Positions 8,958 through 19,820 of a stretch of 57,715 nucleotides of DNA are shown here, one piece after another; position 1 is the stretch's first letter, and every line of letters begins with the position of its first letter. Made by a program: the position numbers and the translations under genes. The stretch comes from Rhodanobacter denitrificans (GTDB lineage Bacteria; Pseudomonadota; Gammaproteobacteria; Xanthomonadales; Rhodanobacteraceae). The stretch lies in assembly GCA_017848855.1 (NCBI GenBank), contig JAFIHF010000064.1:1-57715 (forward strand), given 5' to 3'. Under the pieces are notes generated by a model that was given only the letters and a program-made list of their open reading frames with translations, was not told where the DNA came from and did no database searches.

Positions 8958-10222
8958 CAGTGGCGCCCTCCGAGGTAGCGGAAGATGTCCAGCCCTTCGC
9001 TGTCGATCGCCGGTTTCCGGCCGCCGATCAGGTCGGTGAGGTAGCGGCCCGAGCCCGCGGCCATGGTCCAGCCCAGCGTGCCGTGGCCGGTGTTGGTGTA
9101 GAGGTTGCGGAACGGCGTGGCGCCCACCACCGGCGTGCCGTCCGGCGTGGCCGGGCGCAGGCCGGTCCAGAATTCGGCACGGGCAAGGTCGCCGCCGTGC
9201 GGGTAGAGATCCTTCACCACCAGCTCCAGCGTGGCGCGCCGGCGCGGGTTCAGCGAGAGGTCGTAGCCCATCACCTCGGCCATGCCGCCCACGCGGATAC
9301 GCTCGTCGAAGCGGGTGACCGCGATCTTGTAACTCTCGTCCAGGATGGTGGAGGTGGGCGCGCGCGCCGGGTCGGTGATCGGCACGGTCAGCGAATAGCC
9401 CTTGAGCGGATACACCGGCAGGCGCAGGCCCAGCGGTGCGAGCAGCAGCGGCGACCAACTGCCCAGTGCGACCACGTAGGCGTCGGCGCTTTCCAGCCGG
9501 TCGCCGACGCGCACGCCGGCGATGCGCTCGCCGTCGCGCTGCAGGCCGCGCACCTGCTGGCCGTAGCGGAATTCGACGCCGGCCGCGGCAGCCAGTGCGG
9601 CGAGCTTGCGCGTGAACAGCTGGCAGTCGCCGGTCTGGTCCATCGGCAGGCGCAGCGCGCCGACCAGCTTGTCGACCGTGGCCGCCAGTGCCGGCTCGGC
9701 CTTGACGATGCCGGCGCGGTCGAGCACCTCGTAGGGCACGCCGTACTCGCGCAGCACCTCGATGTCGTGGGCCGCCGCGTCGAGCTGCTGCTGGGTGCGG
9801 AACAGCTGGGTGGTGCCGAGCCGGCGCCCCTCGTAGTCGATGCCGGTGTCCCGGCTCAGCGCGTTGATGCAGTCGCGACTGTAGTCGGACAGGCGCACCA
9901 TGCGCGCCTTGTTGACCGCGTAGCGGGCGGCGCTGCAGTTGCGCAGCATCTGCCACAGCCAGCGGTACTGGGCCAGGCTCAGGCCGGGACGGATCGACAG
10001 CGGCGCATGCGCCTGGAACAGCCACTTCAGCGCCTTCAGCGGCACGCCGGGCGCGGCCCACGGCGAGGTGTAGCCGAACGACAGCTGGCCGGCGTTGGCG
10101 AAACTGGTTTCCAGCGCGGGGCCGGTTTCGCGGTCCAGCACGGTCACTTCGTGGCCGGCCTGGCGCAGGTACCACGCATTGGTCACGCCGATCACGCCGC
10201 TGCCGAGTATCAGTATCCGCAT
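8957..10222 (-). CDS. dadA: D-amino acid dehydrogenase small subunit
   Basis: 421 aa FAD-dependent oxidoreductase that deaminates D-alanine and other D-amino acids, passing electrons to the respiratory quinone pool at the inner membrane. The dinucleotide-binding motif GSGVIG is at residues 7-12, followed by the DadA signature around [20 protein letters not shown]. Length is normal for DadA. First gene of the dadA-alr operon, divergent from lrp, with a candidate operator in the shared upstream region. Confidence 0.95.
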   Translation of the reverse strand: MRILILGSGVIGVTNAWYLRQAGHEVTVLDRETGPALETSFANAGQLSFGYTSPWAAPGVPLKALKWLFQAHAPLSIRPGLSLAQYRWLWQMLRNCSAARYAVNKARMVRLSDYSRDCINALSRDTGIDYEGRRLGTTQLFRTQQQLDAAAHDIEVLREYGVPYEVLDRAGIVKAEPALAATVDKLVGALRLPMDQTGDCQLFTRKLAALAAAAGVEFRYGQQVRGLQRDGERIAGVRVGDRLESADAYVVALGSWSPLLLAPLGLRLPVYPLKGYSLTVPITDPARAPTSTILDESYKIAVTRFDERIRVGGMAEVMGYDLSLNPRRRATLELVVKDLYPHGGDLARAEFWTGLRPATPDGTPVVGATPFRNLYTNTGHGTLGWTMAAGSGRYLTDLIGGRKPAIDSEGLDIFRYLGGRH

Positions 10223-10307
10223 CGTCTCCTCCTGGCCATATCCCCTGCGCGGAGCGCCGCGCGGCGGATGAATCGCGCAGTATATTTTTCGCGGTCTGGA
10301 GGTTTTT

Positions 10308-10331
10308 CCTGTGTTGAACCAAGATCACAGG
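10308..10331. promoter_or_regulatory. Candidate Lrp/AsnC operator palindrome
   Basis: Perfect inverted repeat CCTGTG-N12-CACAGG in the 146-base region between the divergent dadA and lrp genes. It lies 86 bases upstream of the dadA start and 38 bases upstream of the lrp start. Placement and symmetry fit a site from which the adjacent Lrp-family protein could control both directions. This is inference from position. The sequence also resembles half-sites of CRP-like proteins. Confidence 0.45.
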
Positions 10332-10368
10332 GTATTTCCCTGCCTCGACCCGCCGGAGCCAGAGCGCC

Positions 10369-10848
10369 ATGCCATCCCGTACCCGCGAGCTGGACAAGAT
10401 CGACCGGAAAATCCTGAAGATACTGCAGCAGGAGGGGCGGATTTCCTTCACCGAACTGGGCGAACGGGTGGGCCTGTCCACCACGCCGTGCACCGAGCGC
10501 GTGCGCCGGCTCGAACGCGAGAAGGTGATCACCGGCTACTACGCGCGGCTGGACCCGCAGTACGTCAAGGCGGGGCTGCTGGTGTTCGTGGAGATCAGCC
10601 TCGCCTACAAGTCCGGCGACATCTTCGAGGAGTTCCGCCGCGCCGCGCTGCGCCTGCCGAACGTGCTGGAATGCCACCTGGTCTCCGGCGACTTCGACTA
10701 CCTGATCAAGGCGCGCATCAGCGAGATGGCCTCCTATCGCAAGCTGCTGGGCAGCACCTTGCTGACCCTGCCGCACGTGCGCGAGTCCAAGAGCTACATC
10801 GTGATGGAAGAGGTCAAGGAGACGCTATGCCTGCCGGTGAACGAATGA
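10369..10848 (+). CDS. lrp: Lrp/AsnC family transcriptional regulator
   Basis: 159 aa. An N-terminal helix-turn-helix (about 10-60, including [25 protein letters not shown]) is followed by the RAM ligand-binding/oligomerisation domain (from about 70). Highly similar to Lrp proper. It stands divergent to dadA-alr. In other proteobacteria a divergent Lrp-type gene senses alanine or leucine and activates dadA, and that is the likely job here. Possible ribosome-binding site GGAG 11 bases before the ATG. Confidence 0.92.
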   Translation: MPSRTRELDKIDRKILKILQQEGRISFTELGERVGLSTTPCTERVRRLEREKVITGYYARLDPQYVKAGLLVFVEISLAYKSGDIFEEFRRAALRLPNVLECHLVSGDFDYLIKARISEMASYRKLLGSTLLTLPHVRESKSYIVMEEVKETLCLPVNE

Positions 10849-10924
10849 GGGTGAGCGAATGAGAGTGCGGGTTAAGCGTTCAGCAGCGACAATGGCAGCC
10901 ATTCGCCACCTCGCGGGGAATCCG

Positions 10925-11587
10925 ATGAAACGCTTCAAGCTCGTCCTGGCCGCCATCGCGCTGCTGTCGCTGGGCACTGCCGCCCAGGCCGCCACCGGCG
11001 CCGCGCGCGCGCGGCTGGACGCCTTCGCCACCGGCCTGCATTCGCTCACCGGCAGCTTCAGCCAGACCTTGGTCGACCCGAACGGCAACGCCGGCAAGAC
11101 CAGCACCGGCACGCTGGCGCTGGAGGCGCCGCGGCAGTTCCGTTGGGAGACCACCGCGCCGTACAAGCAGACCATCGTGGCCGACGGCAGCCGGGTGTGG
11201 ATGTACGACCCGGAGCTGGAGCAGGTGACGGTGAAGATCCAGAGCAGCGAGGAGGCGCACAGCCCGCTCACCGTGCTCACCGACCTCAAGCAGATGGACC
11301 GCGAGTTCAAGGTCAGCGAGCAGGGCGAGCACGACGGCCTGGCCTGGCTGCGGCTCACCTCCACCGCGAAGGACCCGCAGTTCGCCTTCGCCGACCTCGG
11401 CTTCGACGCGAACGGCCTGGCGCGCATGCGCTTCAAGGACCAGCTCGGCTCCACCACCGAGATCCGCTTCTCGAACTGGCAGCGCAACGTGGCGATCCCG
11501 TCTGCGGTGTTCACCTTCGTGCCGCCCAAGGGCGCCGACGTGATCGGCGACGCGCCGGTGCTGCAGGTGCAGCCGCTGAAGAACTGA
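10925..11587 (+). CDS. lolA: Outer-membrane lipoprotein chaperone LolA
   Basis: 220 aa periplasmic carrier that takes lipoproteins released by LolCDE to LolB at the outer membrane. Starts at MKRFK, with a cleavable signal peptide (about 1-21, ending AQA) and a GGGGA ribosome-binding site. Upstream in-frame starts from 10859 would add a non-signal leader and are rejected. The mature part carries LolA features such as GSFSQTL and the PRQFRWET segment. In most gammaproteobacteria lolA is directly followed by rarA; here two other genes intervene. Confidence 0.92.
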   Translation: MKRFKLVLAAIALLSLGTAAQAATGAARARLDAFATGLHSLTGSFSQTLVDPNGNAGKTSTGTLALEAPRQFRWETTAPYKQTIVADGSRVWMYDPELEQVTVKIQSSEEAHSPLTVLTDLKQMDREFKVSEQGEHDGLAWLRLTSTAKDPQFAFADLGFDANGLARMRFKDQLGSTTEIRFSNWQRNVAIPSAVFTFVPPKGADVIGDAPVLQVQPLKN

Positions 11588-11591
11588 CGCC

Positions 11592-12284
11592 ATGCCCGTA
11601 CTTCGTCAATTGCCGCGCTGGGCGTGGTTCGGCGCGGGCGTGCTCGCGTTCATCGCCGGTCTGGTCAACGCGGCGGGCTACCTCGGCTTCCGGCACGAGT
11701 CGATCAGCAACATGACCGGCAACACCAGCCTGCTCGGCATCGCGGCGGGCCAGGGCGACGGCGGCGAGACGCTGCACTGGGCGCTGGCGATCGCCGCCTT
11801 CGTGCTGGGCAACATGCTCAGCGGCATGATCGTGCAGAAGAGCACGCTGAAGCTGGGGCGGCGCTACGGCGTGGCCTTGATGCTGGAATCGGCGCTGCTG
11901 TTCGCCGCCGTGCCCCTGCTCGACGCGGCGAACTCGGCCGGGCTGTACCTGGCCTCGGTCGGCATGGGGCTGCAGAACGGCATGGTCAGCGCCTACAGCG
12001 GCGCGGTGATCCGCACCACCCACGTCACCGGCATCCTCACCGACCTGGGCATCTACCTCGGCCATCTTTTGCGCGGCCTGCAGGTGGACCGGCTGCGCCT
12101 GCGCGTCTGCGTGCTGGTGGCGAGCTGCTTCACGCTGGGCAGCGCCGCCGGCGCGCTGGTGTTTCGCGCGATGGGCGAGCACGGCCTGCTGATCCCCGCC
12201 ACGCTCACCGGGGTCTGCGGCCTGGGCTACGGCCTGTACCAGCAGCATGCGCTGCTGCAGACCGCCCGCGACAGCGGCGGGTGA
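11592..12284 (+). CDS. DUF1275 (YoaK-family) membrane protein
   Basis: 230 aa integral membrane protein with about six hydrophobic segments. The DUF1275 signature is visible as GLVNAAGYLGFRHESISNMTGNTS near the N-terminus and the later THVTGILTDLGIYLG. Family function is unknown. It begins 4 bases after the lolA stop, so it is probably cotranscribed with lolA. It converges on the diguanylate cyclase gene, with only 18 bases between the two stops. Confidence 0.85.
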   Translation: MPVLRQLPRWAWFGAGVLAFIAGLVNAAGYLGFRHESISNMTGNTSLLGIAAGQGDGGETLHWALAIAAFVLGNMLSGMIVQKSTLKLGRRYGVALMLESALLFAAVPLLDAANSAGLYLASVGMGLQNGMVSAYSGAVIRTTHVTGILTDLGIYLGHLLRGLQVDRLRLRVCVLVASCFTLGSAAGALVFRAMGEHGLLIPATLTGVCGLGYGLYQQHALLQTARDSGG

Positions 12285-12302
12285 GGCGCCGGGCCGGGAG
12301 CG

Positions 12303-15300
12303 TCAGCTCGCCAGCATGCAGCAGTCGCGGCCGCGGTGCTTGGAGCCGTACAGCGCGGCGTCGGCGCGCGACAGCCACGAGGTCATGCTCTCGCCGGGCC
12401 GGAGTTCGGCGATGCCGATGCTCACCGTGATGGCGATCGCGCGGCCTTCGTGCCAGGTGCGCGCGTCGCGCACCGCCTGGCGGATCCGTTCGGCGATCGC
12501 CATCGCCTGCTCGCTGGTGTTGTTCGGCAGGCAGAGCACCAGTTCCTCGCCGCCGTAGCGGCCGATCAGGTCGCCGCTGCGCAGCTGCTGGCAGATCACG
12601 CTGGCGGTGGCGCGCAGCACCTTGTCGCCGGCGAGGTGGCCGTACTCGTCGTTGATGCGCTTGAAGCGGTCCAGGTCGAGCAGGGCGATGCAGGCCGGCG
12701 CCGCGCCGGCGGCGCAGCGCACGCCTTCGGCCAGCTCCAGGAAGCGGCGGCGGTTCGACACGCCGGTCAGTTCGTCGGTGGCGGCCAGGTGATCCAGGCG
12801 CTGGTTGGCGGCGCGCAGCTCGCGCGTGTGTGCATCGATCTGCGCCTGCAGCTGCGCGGCGCGGCGGCGCAGGTAGAGCGTGCGCAGCTGCACCAGCAGG
12901 GCGACCAGCGCCAGCAGCAGGAGCAGCGCCAGCAGGCGCGCCCACACGGTTTCGTACCAGAACGGCGCCACCTCGATGGCCAGGGTGCTCTCGGCCACGC
13001 GCGCATGCAGCCCGCGCGGCACGGCGCGCAGGTGCAGCACGTAGTGGCCGTGCGGCAGGTTGGTGTACACCGCGCTGGGTGCCGCGCCCTTGGGGATGTC
13101 GATCCAGCCGTCGTCGAAGCCGGCCATGCGGTAGCTGTAGGCGGTTTCCTGCGGGGCCTGGTAGTCGAGCAGGGCGAAATCGAGCCGCAGGCTGCGCTCG
13201 TGGGCGCCCAGCGCGAGCGTGCCGTGGTCGCCCGGCAGGCGGCCGAACGGCAGCGGATGCCCGTCGATGATCGCGTTGGTGATGCGCAGCGGCGGTGGCG
13301 GGCGGTTGGTTGGCTGCCAGTGCGGCTGGATCACCGTGAGCCCGCCGAGGCCGCCGAACAGCAGGGTGCCGTCCGCCATGCGGGCGGCGGCGGCGTAGAT
13401 GTAGCTGGAGATGCGCTGGCCGTCGCGCGAGCCGAGGTTGCGGATGCGCAGGCTGTCGCCGCCGATCACCGCCACGCCGTTGGTGGTGCTCATCCAGACG
13501 TTGCCGTCCTGGTCGGGCAGCACGGCGTTGATCTTGTCGCTGACCAGCCCGTCGGCCGTGCCGAAGGTACGCACGCGGTAGGGCGGCGCGGCGCCGTTGG
13601 CGAGCATGGCGAGGCCGCCCAGCGTGCCCGCCCAGACGCGCCCGCGCGTGTCCCGGGCGATCGAGATCACCAGGTTCTGCGGCAGGCCGGTCGGGTCGCC
13701 GGCGTGCTGGGTCAGGTTGACGAAGCCGCTGGTCTGCAGCGGATCGTGCGCGATGCTGATGCCGGCGCCGGTGGCGTACCAGACCGCGGTGCCGATGCGC
13801 ACGATCTGGTGCACGTTGTCGCTGGCCAGGCTGTCGGGCCGGTCGGCCTGGTGGCGGTAATGCACCAGTTCGCCGCTGCGCGTGTCGTAGCGGTATGCGC
13901 CGCCGTAGGTGCCGATCAGCATGTAGTCGTCCACGCGCAGCAGGCTCAGCACCGGGGCGTCGCCCAGCGCCGGCAGCAGCGAGCCTTGCACGGCCAGCGT
14001 GTCGGGATCGATCCGCGCCAGCCCCTGGGTGCCCACCCAGATCGAACCGTCCGGCGCCTCGGCCAGGCTCTGCACGTCGCGGTGCATCTGGCGGCCGCTG
14101 AACTGCACGTGCCGCACCTCGCCGACGGACAGGTCGATCACGTCGACCTGCCCGGAAGCGAGGCCCAGCCAGATGCGGCCGCGCCCGTCGACGAGCACGC
14201 TGCGCACGTTGGGGTCGGCCAGCGAATGCGCGTCGTCGATCGACGGCAGCAGGGAGAAGGCGATGCCGGGGCTGGCGCTGCAATGCGCCGCCCCCAGGTC
14301 GGTGGCGGCCCAGGTATTGCCGGCGTTGTCCAGCAGCAGGGCGCGCACGGCGTTGCCCGGCAGCGAGGAGGGCAGCGAAATGTCGTGTTCGACGACCCGG
14401 ATGGCGGCCGCGCCCGGCGTGTAGTCCACGATGCCGTTGCCGTCGGTGGCGATCCACATGCGGTTCGGCGCCACTTCGAGGAAATCGCGCACGGTCGGCT
14501 GGCGCACCGCGCCGGCGCGGCTGCTGAGTTCGGGCAGCTGGTGCCAGTGCCCGTCCGTGTCGAGGTAGACCGCGCCGCGCTGCACGCTGCCCACCCACAT
14601 GCGCCCCTCCGCGTCCTCGCGCAAGGCCCAGATCTGGTCGTGCAGCACGTCGCCGATCAGCCCGCCGGGCTGGGGCGGGCGCACGAAATCCGTGCGGCCG
14701 GCGTAGCGCACGAACAGGCCGCGGTTGTTGCCCAGCCAGAGGTTGCCGCCGCGGTCCTGGTAGACCGCGAAATTGCGCGCCGCCGTCTGCTTGCCGGTGG
14801 CGACCGGCTCGATGCGGTTGCTGCGCAGGTCCAGGCGGTCCAGGCCCTCCTCGGTGGCGATCCAGGCGCCGCTTCCGCCGTCCGGCGCCAGCGCGTAGAT
14901 CTTGCGGCTGGCGGTGCCGCCGGTTCCCTCCGGGAAAACGTGGAAGCGGCCGCTCTGCGGATCGAGGCGGACCAGCCCGCCGGCGTTGGTACCCACCAGC
15001 AGGCCGCCGTCGGGGAGCGTGAGCAGGGCGCGCACGTAGGCGTCGGGCAGGCCGTTGCCCCCCGTGCCGGCCACGCCGAAAACCTGGGTGCGGTAGCCGT
15101 CGTAGCGCACCAGGCCGCCCATGGTGCCGATCCACAGCACGCCGCTGCGGCCCTGCGCCAGCGAGGTGGTGATCGAATGGGGCATGCCTTCGGCGATGCC
15201 CACCATGTCGAACCAGGGCCGCTCCAGCGGGCGCCACGGGTCGGGCGCATCGGCCGCGCGCAGCCACGACCACGGCAGCATCAGCATCAGCAGTGCCAGC

Positions 15301-15332
15301 AGGGCCGCGCGCATGCCGGCAACCCGATTCAC
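12303..15332 (-). CDS. Periplasmic-sensor diguanylate cyclase (propeller + Y_Y_Y + GGDEF)
   Basis: 1009 aa. Signal peptide (about 1-27), then a long periplasmic beta-propeller built of two-component-regulator repeats (recurring LWIGT, MWVGS, IWVGT and VWAGT blades), and a Y_Y_Y-type domain (around 700-785). A transmembrane helix (about 796-817), a coiled-coil linker and a C-terminal GGDEF domain follow. The active site reads GGEEL (927-931), and an inhibitory-site RxxD motif (RSGD) sits five residues upstream, so it should make c-di-GMP with product inhibition. The GTG at 15332 is chosen because of a GGAG eight bases upstream; ATG 15314 is an alternative. Sits between lolA/DUF1275 and rarA on the opposite strand. 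Ligand unknown. Confidence 0.9.
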   Translation of the reverse strand: MNRVAGMRAALLALLMLMLPWSWLRAADAPDPWRPLERPWFDMVGIAEGMPHSITTSLAQGRSGVLWIGTMGGLVRYDGYRTQVFGVAGTGGNGLPDAYVRALLTLPDGGLLVGTNAGGLVRLDPQSGRFHVFPEGTGGTASRKIYALAPDGGSGAWIATEEGLDRLDLRSNRIEPVATGKQTAARNFAVYQDRGGNLWLGNNRGLFVRYAGRTDFVRPPQPGGLIGDVLHDQIWALREDAEGRMWVGSVQRGAVYLDTDGHWHQLPELSSRAGAVRQPTVRDFLEVAPNRMWIATDGNGIVDYTPGAAAIRVVEHDISLPSSLPGNAVRALLLDNAGNTWAATDLGAAHCSASPGIAFSLLPSIDDAHSLADPNVRSVLVDGRGRIWLGLASGQVDVIDLSVGEVRHVQFSGRQMHRDVQSLAEAPDGSIWVGTQGLARIDPDTLAVQGSLLPALGDAPVLSLLRVDDYMLIGTYGGAYRYDTRSGELVHYRHQADRPDSLASDNVHQIVRIGTAVWYATGAGISIAHDPLQTSGFVNLTQHAGDPTGLPQNLVISIARDTRGRVWAGTLGGLAMLANGAAPPYRVRTFGTADGLVSDKINAVLPDQDGNVWMSTTNGVAVIGGDSLRIRNLGSRDGQRISSYIYAAAARMADGTLLFGGLGGLTVIQPHWQPTNRPPPPLRITNAIIDGHPLPFGRLPGDHGTLALGAHERSLRLDFALLDYQAPQETAYSYRMAGFDDGWIDIPKGAAPSAVYTNLPHGHYVLHLRAVPRGLHARVAESTLAIEVAPFWYETVWARLLALLLLLALVALLVQLRTLYLRRRAAQLQAQIDAHTRELRAANQRLDHLAATDELTGVSNRRRFLELAEGVRCAAGAAPACIALLDLDRFKRINDEYGHLAGDKVLRATASVICQQLRSGDLIGRYGGEELVLCLPNNTSEQAMAIAERIRQAVRDARTWHEGRAIAITVSIGIAELRPGESMTSWLSRADAALYGSKHRGRDCCMLAS

Positions 15333-15482
15333 GCGCAGCACTCCGCCACGCCGCCACGCCTGGGGCGATGGCGGTGCGGATCGGGTTGGCGATGGACTTC
15401 CCCGGACATGCGCGGCTCCTCGCGTGATGCGCTGTTCCACCCGCCATGATAGCCGGCGCGGGCTGCTGCCTGCCGCCGTATC

Positions 15483-16828
15483 ATGTCGGGCATGTCGCAC
15501 CATTCCCTGCAGACTTCCGCCTCGCTGTTCGCCGAGCCCGAGGCGCTGAAACCGCTGGCCGAGCGCATGCGCCCGCGCAACCTCGACGAGGTCGTGGGCC
15601 AGCGCCGGCTGGTGGCGCCGGGCCAGGCGCTGCGCCGCGCGCTGGAAGCGGGGCGCTTGCATTCGATGGTGCTGTGGGGCCCGCCCGGCTGCGGCAAGAC
15701 CACGCTGGCGCTCTTGGTGGCGCAGTACGCCGACGCCGACTTCAAGGCGATTTCCGCCGTGCTCTCCGGCCTGCCCGAGGTGCGCAAGGCGCTGGCCGAG
15801 GCGGAGGCGAACTTCGCCCGGGGCCGGCGCACCGTGCTGTTCGTGGACGAGGTGCACCGCTTCAACAAGGCCCAGCAGGACGCCTTCCTGCCGCACATCG
15901 AGCGCGGCGTGATCCTGTTCGTGGGCGCCACCACCGAGAACCCCTCGTTCGAGCTGAACTCCGCGCTGCTGTCGCGCTGCCGCGTGCACGTGCTTGAAGC
16001 CCTGTCGGTGGAGGACATCGTGGCGGCGCTGAAGCGCGCGCTCGCCGACAGCGAACGCGGCCTCGGCGCGCAGCAGCTCGACGTGGACGAAGCCTCGCTG
16101 CAGCTGATCGCCCAGGCCGCCGACGGCGACGTGCGCCGCGCGCTCACCCTGCTGGAAATCGCCGCCGAGCTGGCCAGGGACCATCGCATCGACCAGCAGA
16201 CGCTGGAACAGGTGCTGGCCGACCGCACCCGCCGCTTCGACAAGCAGGGTGAGCAGTTCTACGACCAGATCTCGGCGCTGCACAAATCCGTGCGCTCCTC
16301 CGACCCCGACGCCGCGGTGTACTGGCTGGCGCGCATGCTCGACGGCGGTTGCGACCCGCGCTACCTCGCCCGCCGCATGACCCGCATGGCGGTGGAAGAC
16401 GTGGGCCTGGCCGAGCCGCGCGCCTGGCGCATGGCGCTGGACGCCTGGGACACCTACGAGCGCTTGGGCAGCCCCGAGGGCGAGCTGGGCCTGGCCCAGC
16501 TGGCGATCTGGCTGGCCGTGGCGCCCAAGAGCAACGCCGCCTACACGGCCTGGAACGCCGCCCGCGCCGCGGTACGCGACACCGGCACGCTGGAGGTGCC
16601 GATGCACCTGCGCAACGCGCCCACCAAGCTGATGAAGGGCCTGGGCTACGGCCAGGGCTACCAGTACGACCACGACGTGGAGGGCGGCATCGCGCTGGAT
16701 CAGCAATGCCTGCCCGACGCGCTGGACGGCACCGTGTTCTACGAGCCGGTGGAGCGCGGGCTGGAAATCCAGCTGCGCGAAAAACTCACCGCCCTGCGCG
16801 AAGCCCGCCGCAAGGCGCGCGGTTTGTA

Positions 16829-16829
<1 letters not shown>
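15483..16829 (+). CDS. rarA: Replication-associated recombination protein A (AAA+ ATPase)
   Basis: 448 aa RarA/MgsA/WRNIP1 family clamp-loader-like ATPase acting at stalled replication forks. Walker A GPPGCGKT at 66-73 and Walker B VLFVDEVHRF at 118-127, followed by the sensor TTENPSFELNSALLSR. The C-terminal RarA oligomerisation region is complete (YGQGYQYDHD segment). Length is normal. Upstream of serS as in most gammaproteobacteria. A second ATG lies 9 bases downstream. Confidence 0.95.
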
Positions 16830-18604
<1,775 letters not shown>

Positions 18605-18642
18605 TAGGATGCGCGCTCGCGGCAGCAACGCGAAGCAACAAC

Positions 18643-18732
18643 GGAGAGATGGCCGAGCGGTTTAAGGCAGCAGTCTTGAAAACTGCCGTAGGTGCAAGCC
18701 TACCGTGGGTTCGAATCCCACTCTCTCCGCCA
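18643..18732 (+). tRNA. tRNA-Ser (anticodon TGA)
   Basis: 90 nt including encoded CCA (18730-18732). The acceptor stem GGAGAGA pairs with TCTCTCC, the anticodon loop contains TTGAAA with anticodon TGA, and there is a long class II variable arm and a GGTTCGAATCC T-arm. Followed by a strong intrinsic terminator. Confidence 0.97.
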
Positions 18733-18749
18733 ATAAAGCAAAACGCCCC
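18720..18749 (+). repeat. tRNA-Ser 3' end repeat, copy 1
   Basis: 30 bp covering the last bases of tRNA-Ser and the start of its terminator. Repeated exactly at 18896-18925, 176 bases downstream. Confidence 0.9.
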
Positions 18750-18769
18750 CATTGGGGGCGTTTTGCTTT
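18735..18769 (+). terminator. Intrinsic terminator after tRNA-Ser
   Basis: Perfect 16-bp stem (18735-18750 with 18754-18769) around a 3-base loop ATT. The GC-rich core is flanked by A- and T-tracts, so it could work in both directions. Confidence 0.9.
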
Positions 18770-18895
18770 ATTGCTGCAAGCGGTCAAACGAGGGCCGGCG
18801 GGTTCGACAAATTCGTCTGGAACGAATTTGGACAGCCGCAGGCTGGCCCTTCGCGCAGCGAAGGGCGATGCCCAGGAGGGGCCGAGCCATCCCAG

Positions 18896-18925
18896 ACTCT
18901 CTCCGCCAATAAAGCAAAACGCCCC
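18896..18925 (+). repeat. tRNA-Ser 3' end repeat, copy 2 (decayed tandem unit)
   Basis: Exact 30-bp copy of 18720-18749. Further matches continue at a nearly constant offset: AAGCGGTC at 18778 and 18952, and GGTTCGACAAAT at 18801 and 18976. This indicates a tandem duplication of about 175 bp in which no complete second tRNA survives. Positions 18770-19125 contain no gene that I can support. Confidence 0.8.
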
Positions 18926-18942
18926 GGTTGGGGCGTTTTGCT
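18913..18942 (+). terminator. Second intrinsic terminator in the duplicated unit
   Basis: 13-bp perfect stem (18913-18925 with 18930-18942) with loop GGTT. It is a diverged copy of the terminator at 18735-18769. Confidence 0.85.
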
Positions 18943-19125
18943 CATTGTCACAAGCGGTCGGATGGGAACCCACGGGGTTCGACAAATCGACCCGCACATT
19001 CCACGCATATATCCACCGAAAACCATCACCGAATCCACACCGGTCCCGCGGCAATTCCTCAAGCAAGGTGCGCGGCACCGGCCTATGGTCGCCGTACGGA
19101 CACCAGCGTCCGTCTGGAGGCTGCC

Positions 19126-19632
19126 ATGAAACGCTCGATCGTCGTCACCACCATCGCTCTCGCCCTTGCCTGTGCCGCCGGCGCCAGCAGCGCCCAGCAC
19201 GCGTCCCGAACCACCAGCTTGCAGCACGTCACCGTGACCGCGGCGCCGGGCCAGTACGAGACCTATACGGTCAATCTGGATGCGGGCTTCGACCTGAAGG
19301 CCCTGGTCGGCAACACGCACCGGCAATACATGGAGGCGCAGCGGGCGGCCGAGCGCTCGGAAGCCCTGCGCAAGCAGGGCCTGGCGCCGTCTCCGTTTGT
19401 CGCCGTGGCCATCGACAACTCGGCCGGTCTCGGCGTGGCCAAACGGTTCCTGCTGCTCGACGGCAACCGGGACACGATTGCCATCGTGGAGGCGCATTGC
19501 AGGCAAGCCGCGCCCGAGGAAGGCGAACGCTGCCAGCTGATTTCCCTGCCGGTTGCGTCCAGTGCGCATGAGCAAAGCTTGGCGTCGCGGGATGTGGCGC
19601 AGCTGCACCTGGCGGAGGTGGCGCGGCACTGA
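19126..19632 (+). CDS. Secreted protein of unknown function
   Basis: 168 aa. A signal peptide (about 1-23, ending SSAQ) follows a good GGAGG ribosome-binding site six bases before the ATG. The mature part is hydrophilic with two cysteines (in AHCRQ and ERCQL), which could form a disulphide in the periplasm. I do not recognise a domain. It stands alone between the tRNA-Ser region and a convergent regulator gene. Confidence 0.75.
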   Translation: MKRSIVVTTIALALACAAGASSAQHASRTTSLQHVTVTAAPGQYETYTVNLDAGFDLKALVGNTHRQYMEAQRAAERSEALRKQGLAPSPFVAVAIDNSAGLGVAKRFLLLDGNRDTIAIVEAHCRQAAPEEGERCQLISLPVASSAHEQSLASRDVAQLHLAEVARH

Positions 19633-19820
19633 TCTCGGGTCCGGAGGTGCCGCCCGGCCTCGATACACCTGACGGCAAGCCATCGCGGTACAGGCGCGGT
19701 ACGGCATGACTCGGCGATGACGTGGCGGGGCTGATGGTGACGTGCCATCAGCCCCGCTCGGCGTGCAGCCGATCGGCTGACGACACTTCAGTCCAGCATG
19801 CTGTCGTGTCCTTGCCGCAG

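Noticed and set aside
18649-18912. 87-aa frame over tRNA-Ser
   Set aside because: It begins inside the tRNA and runs through two terminators; a well-known kind of false gene.
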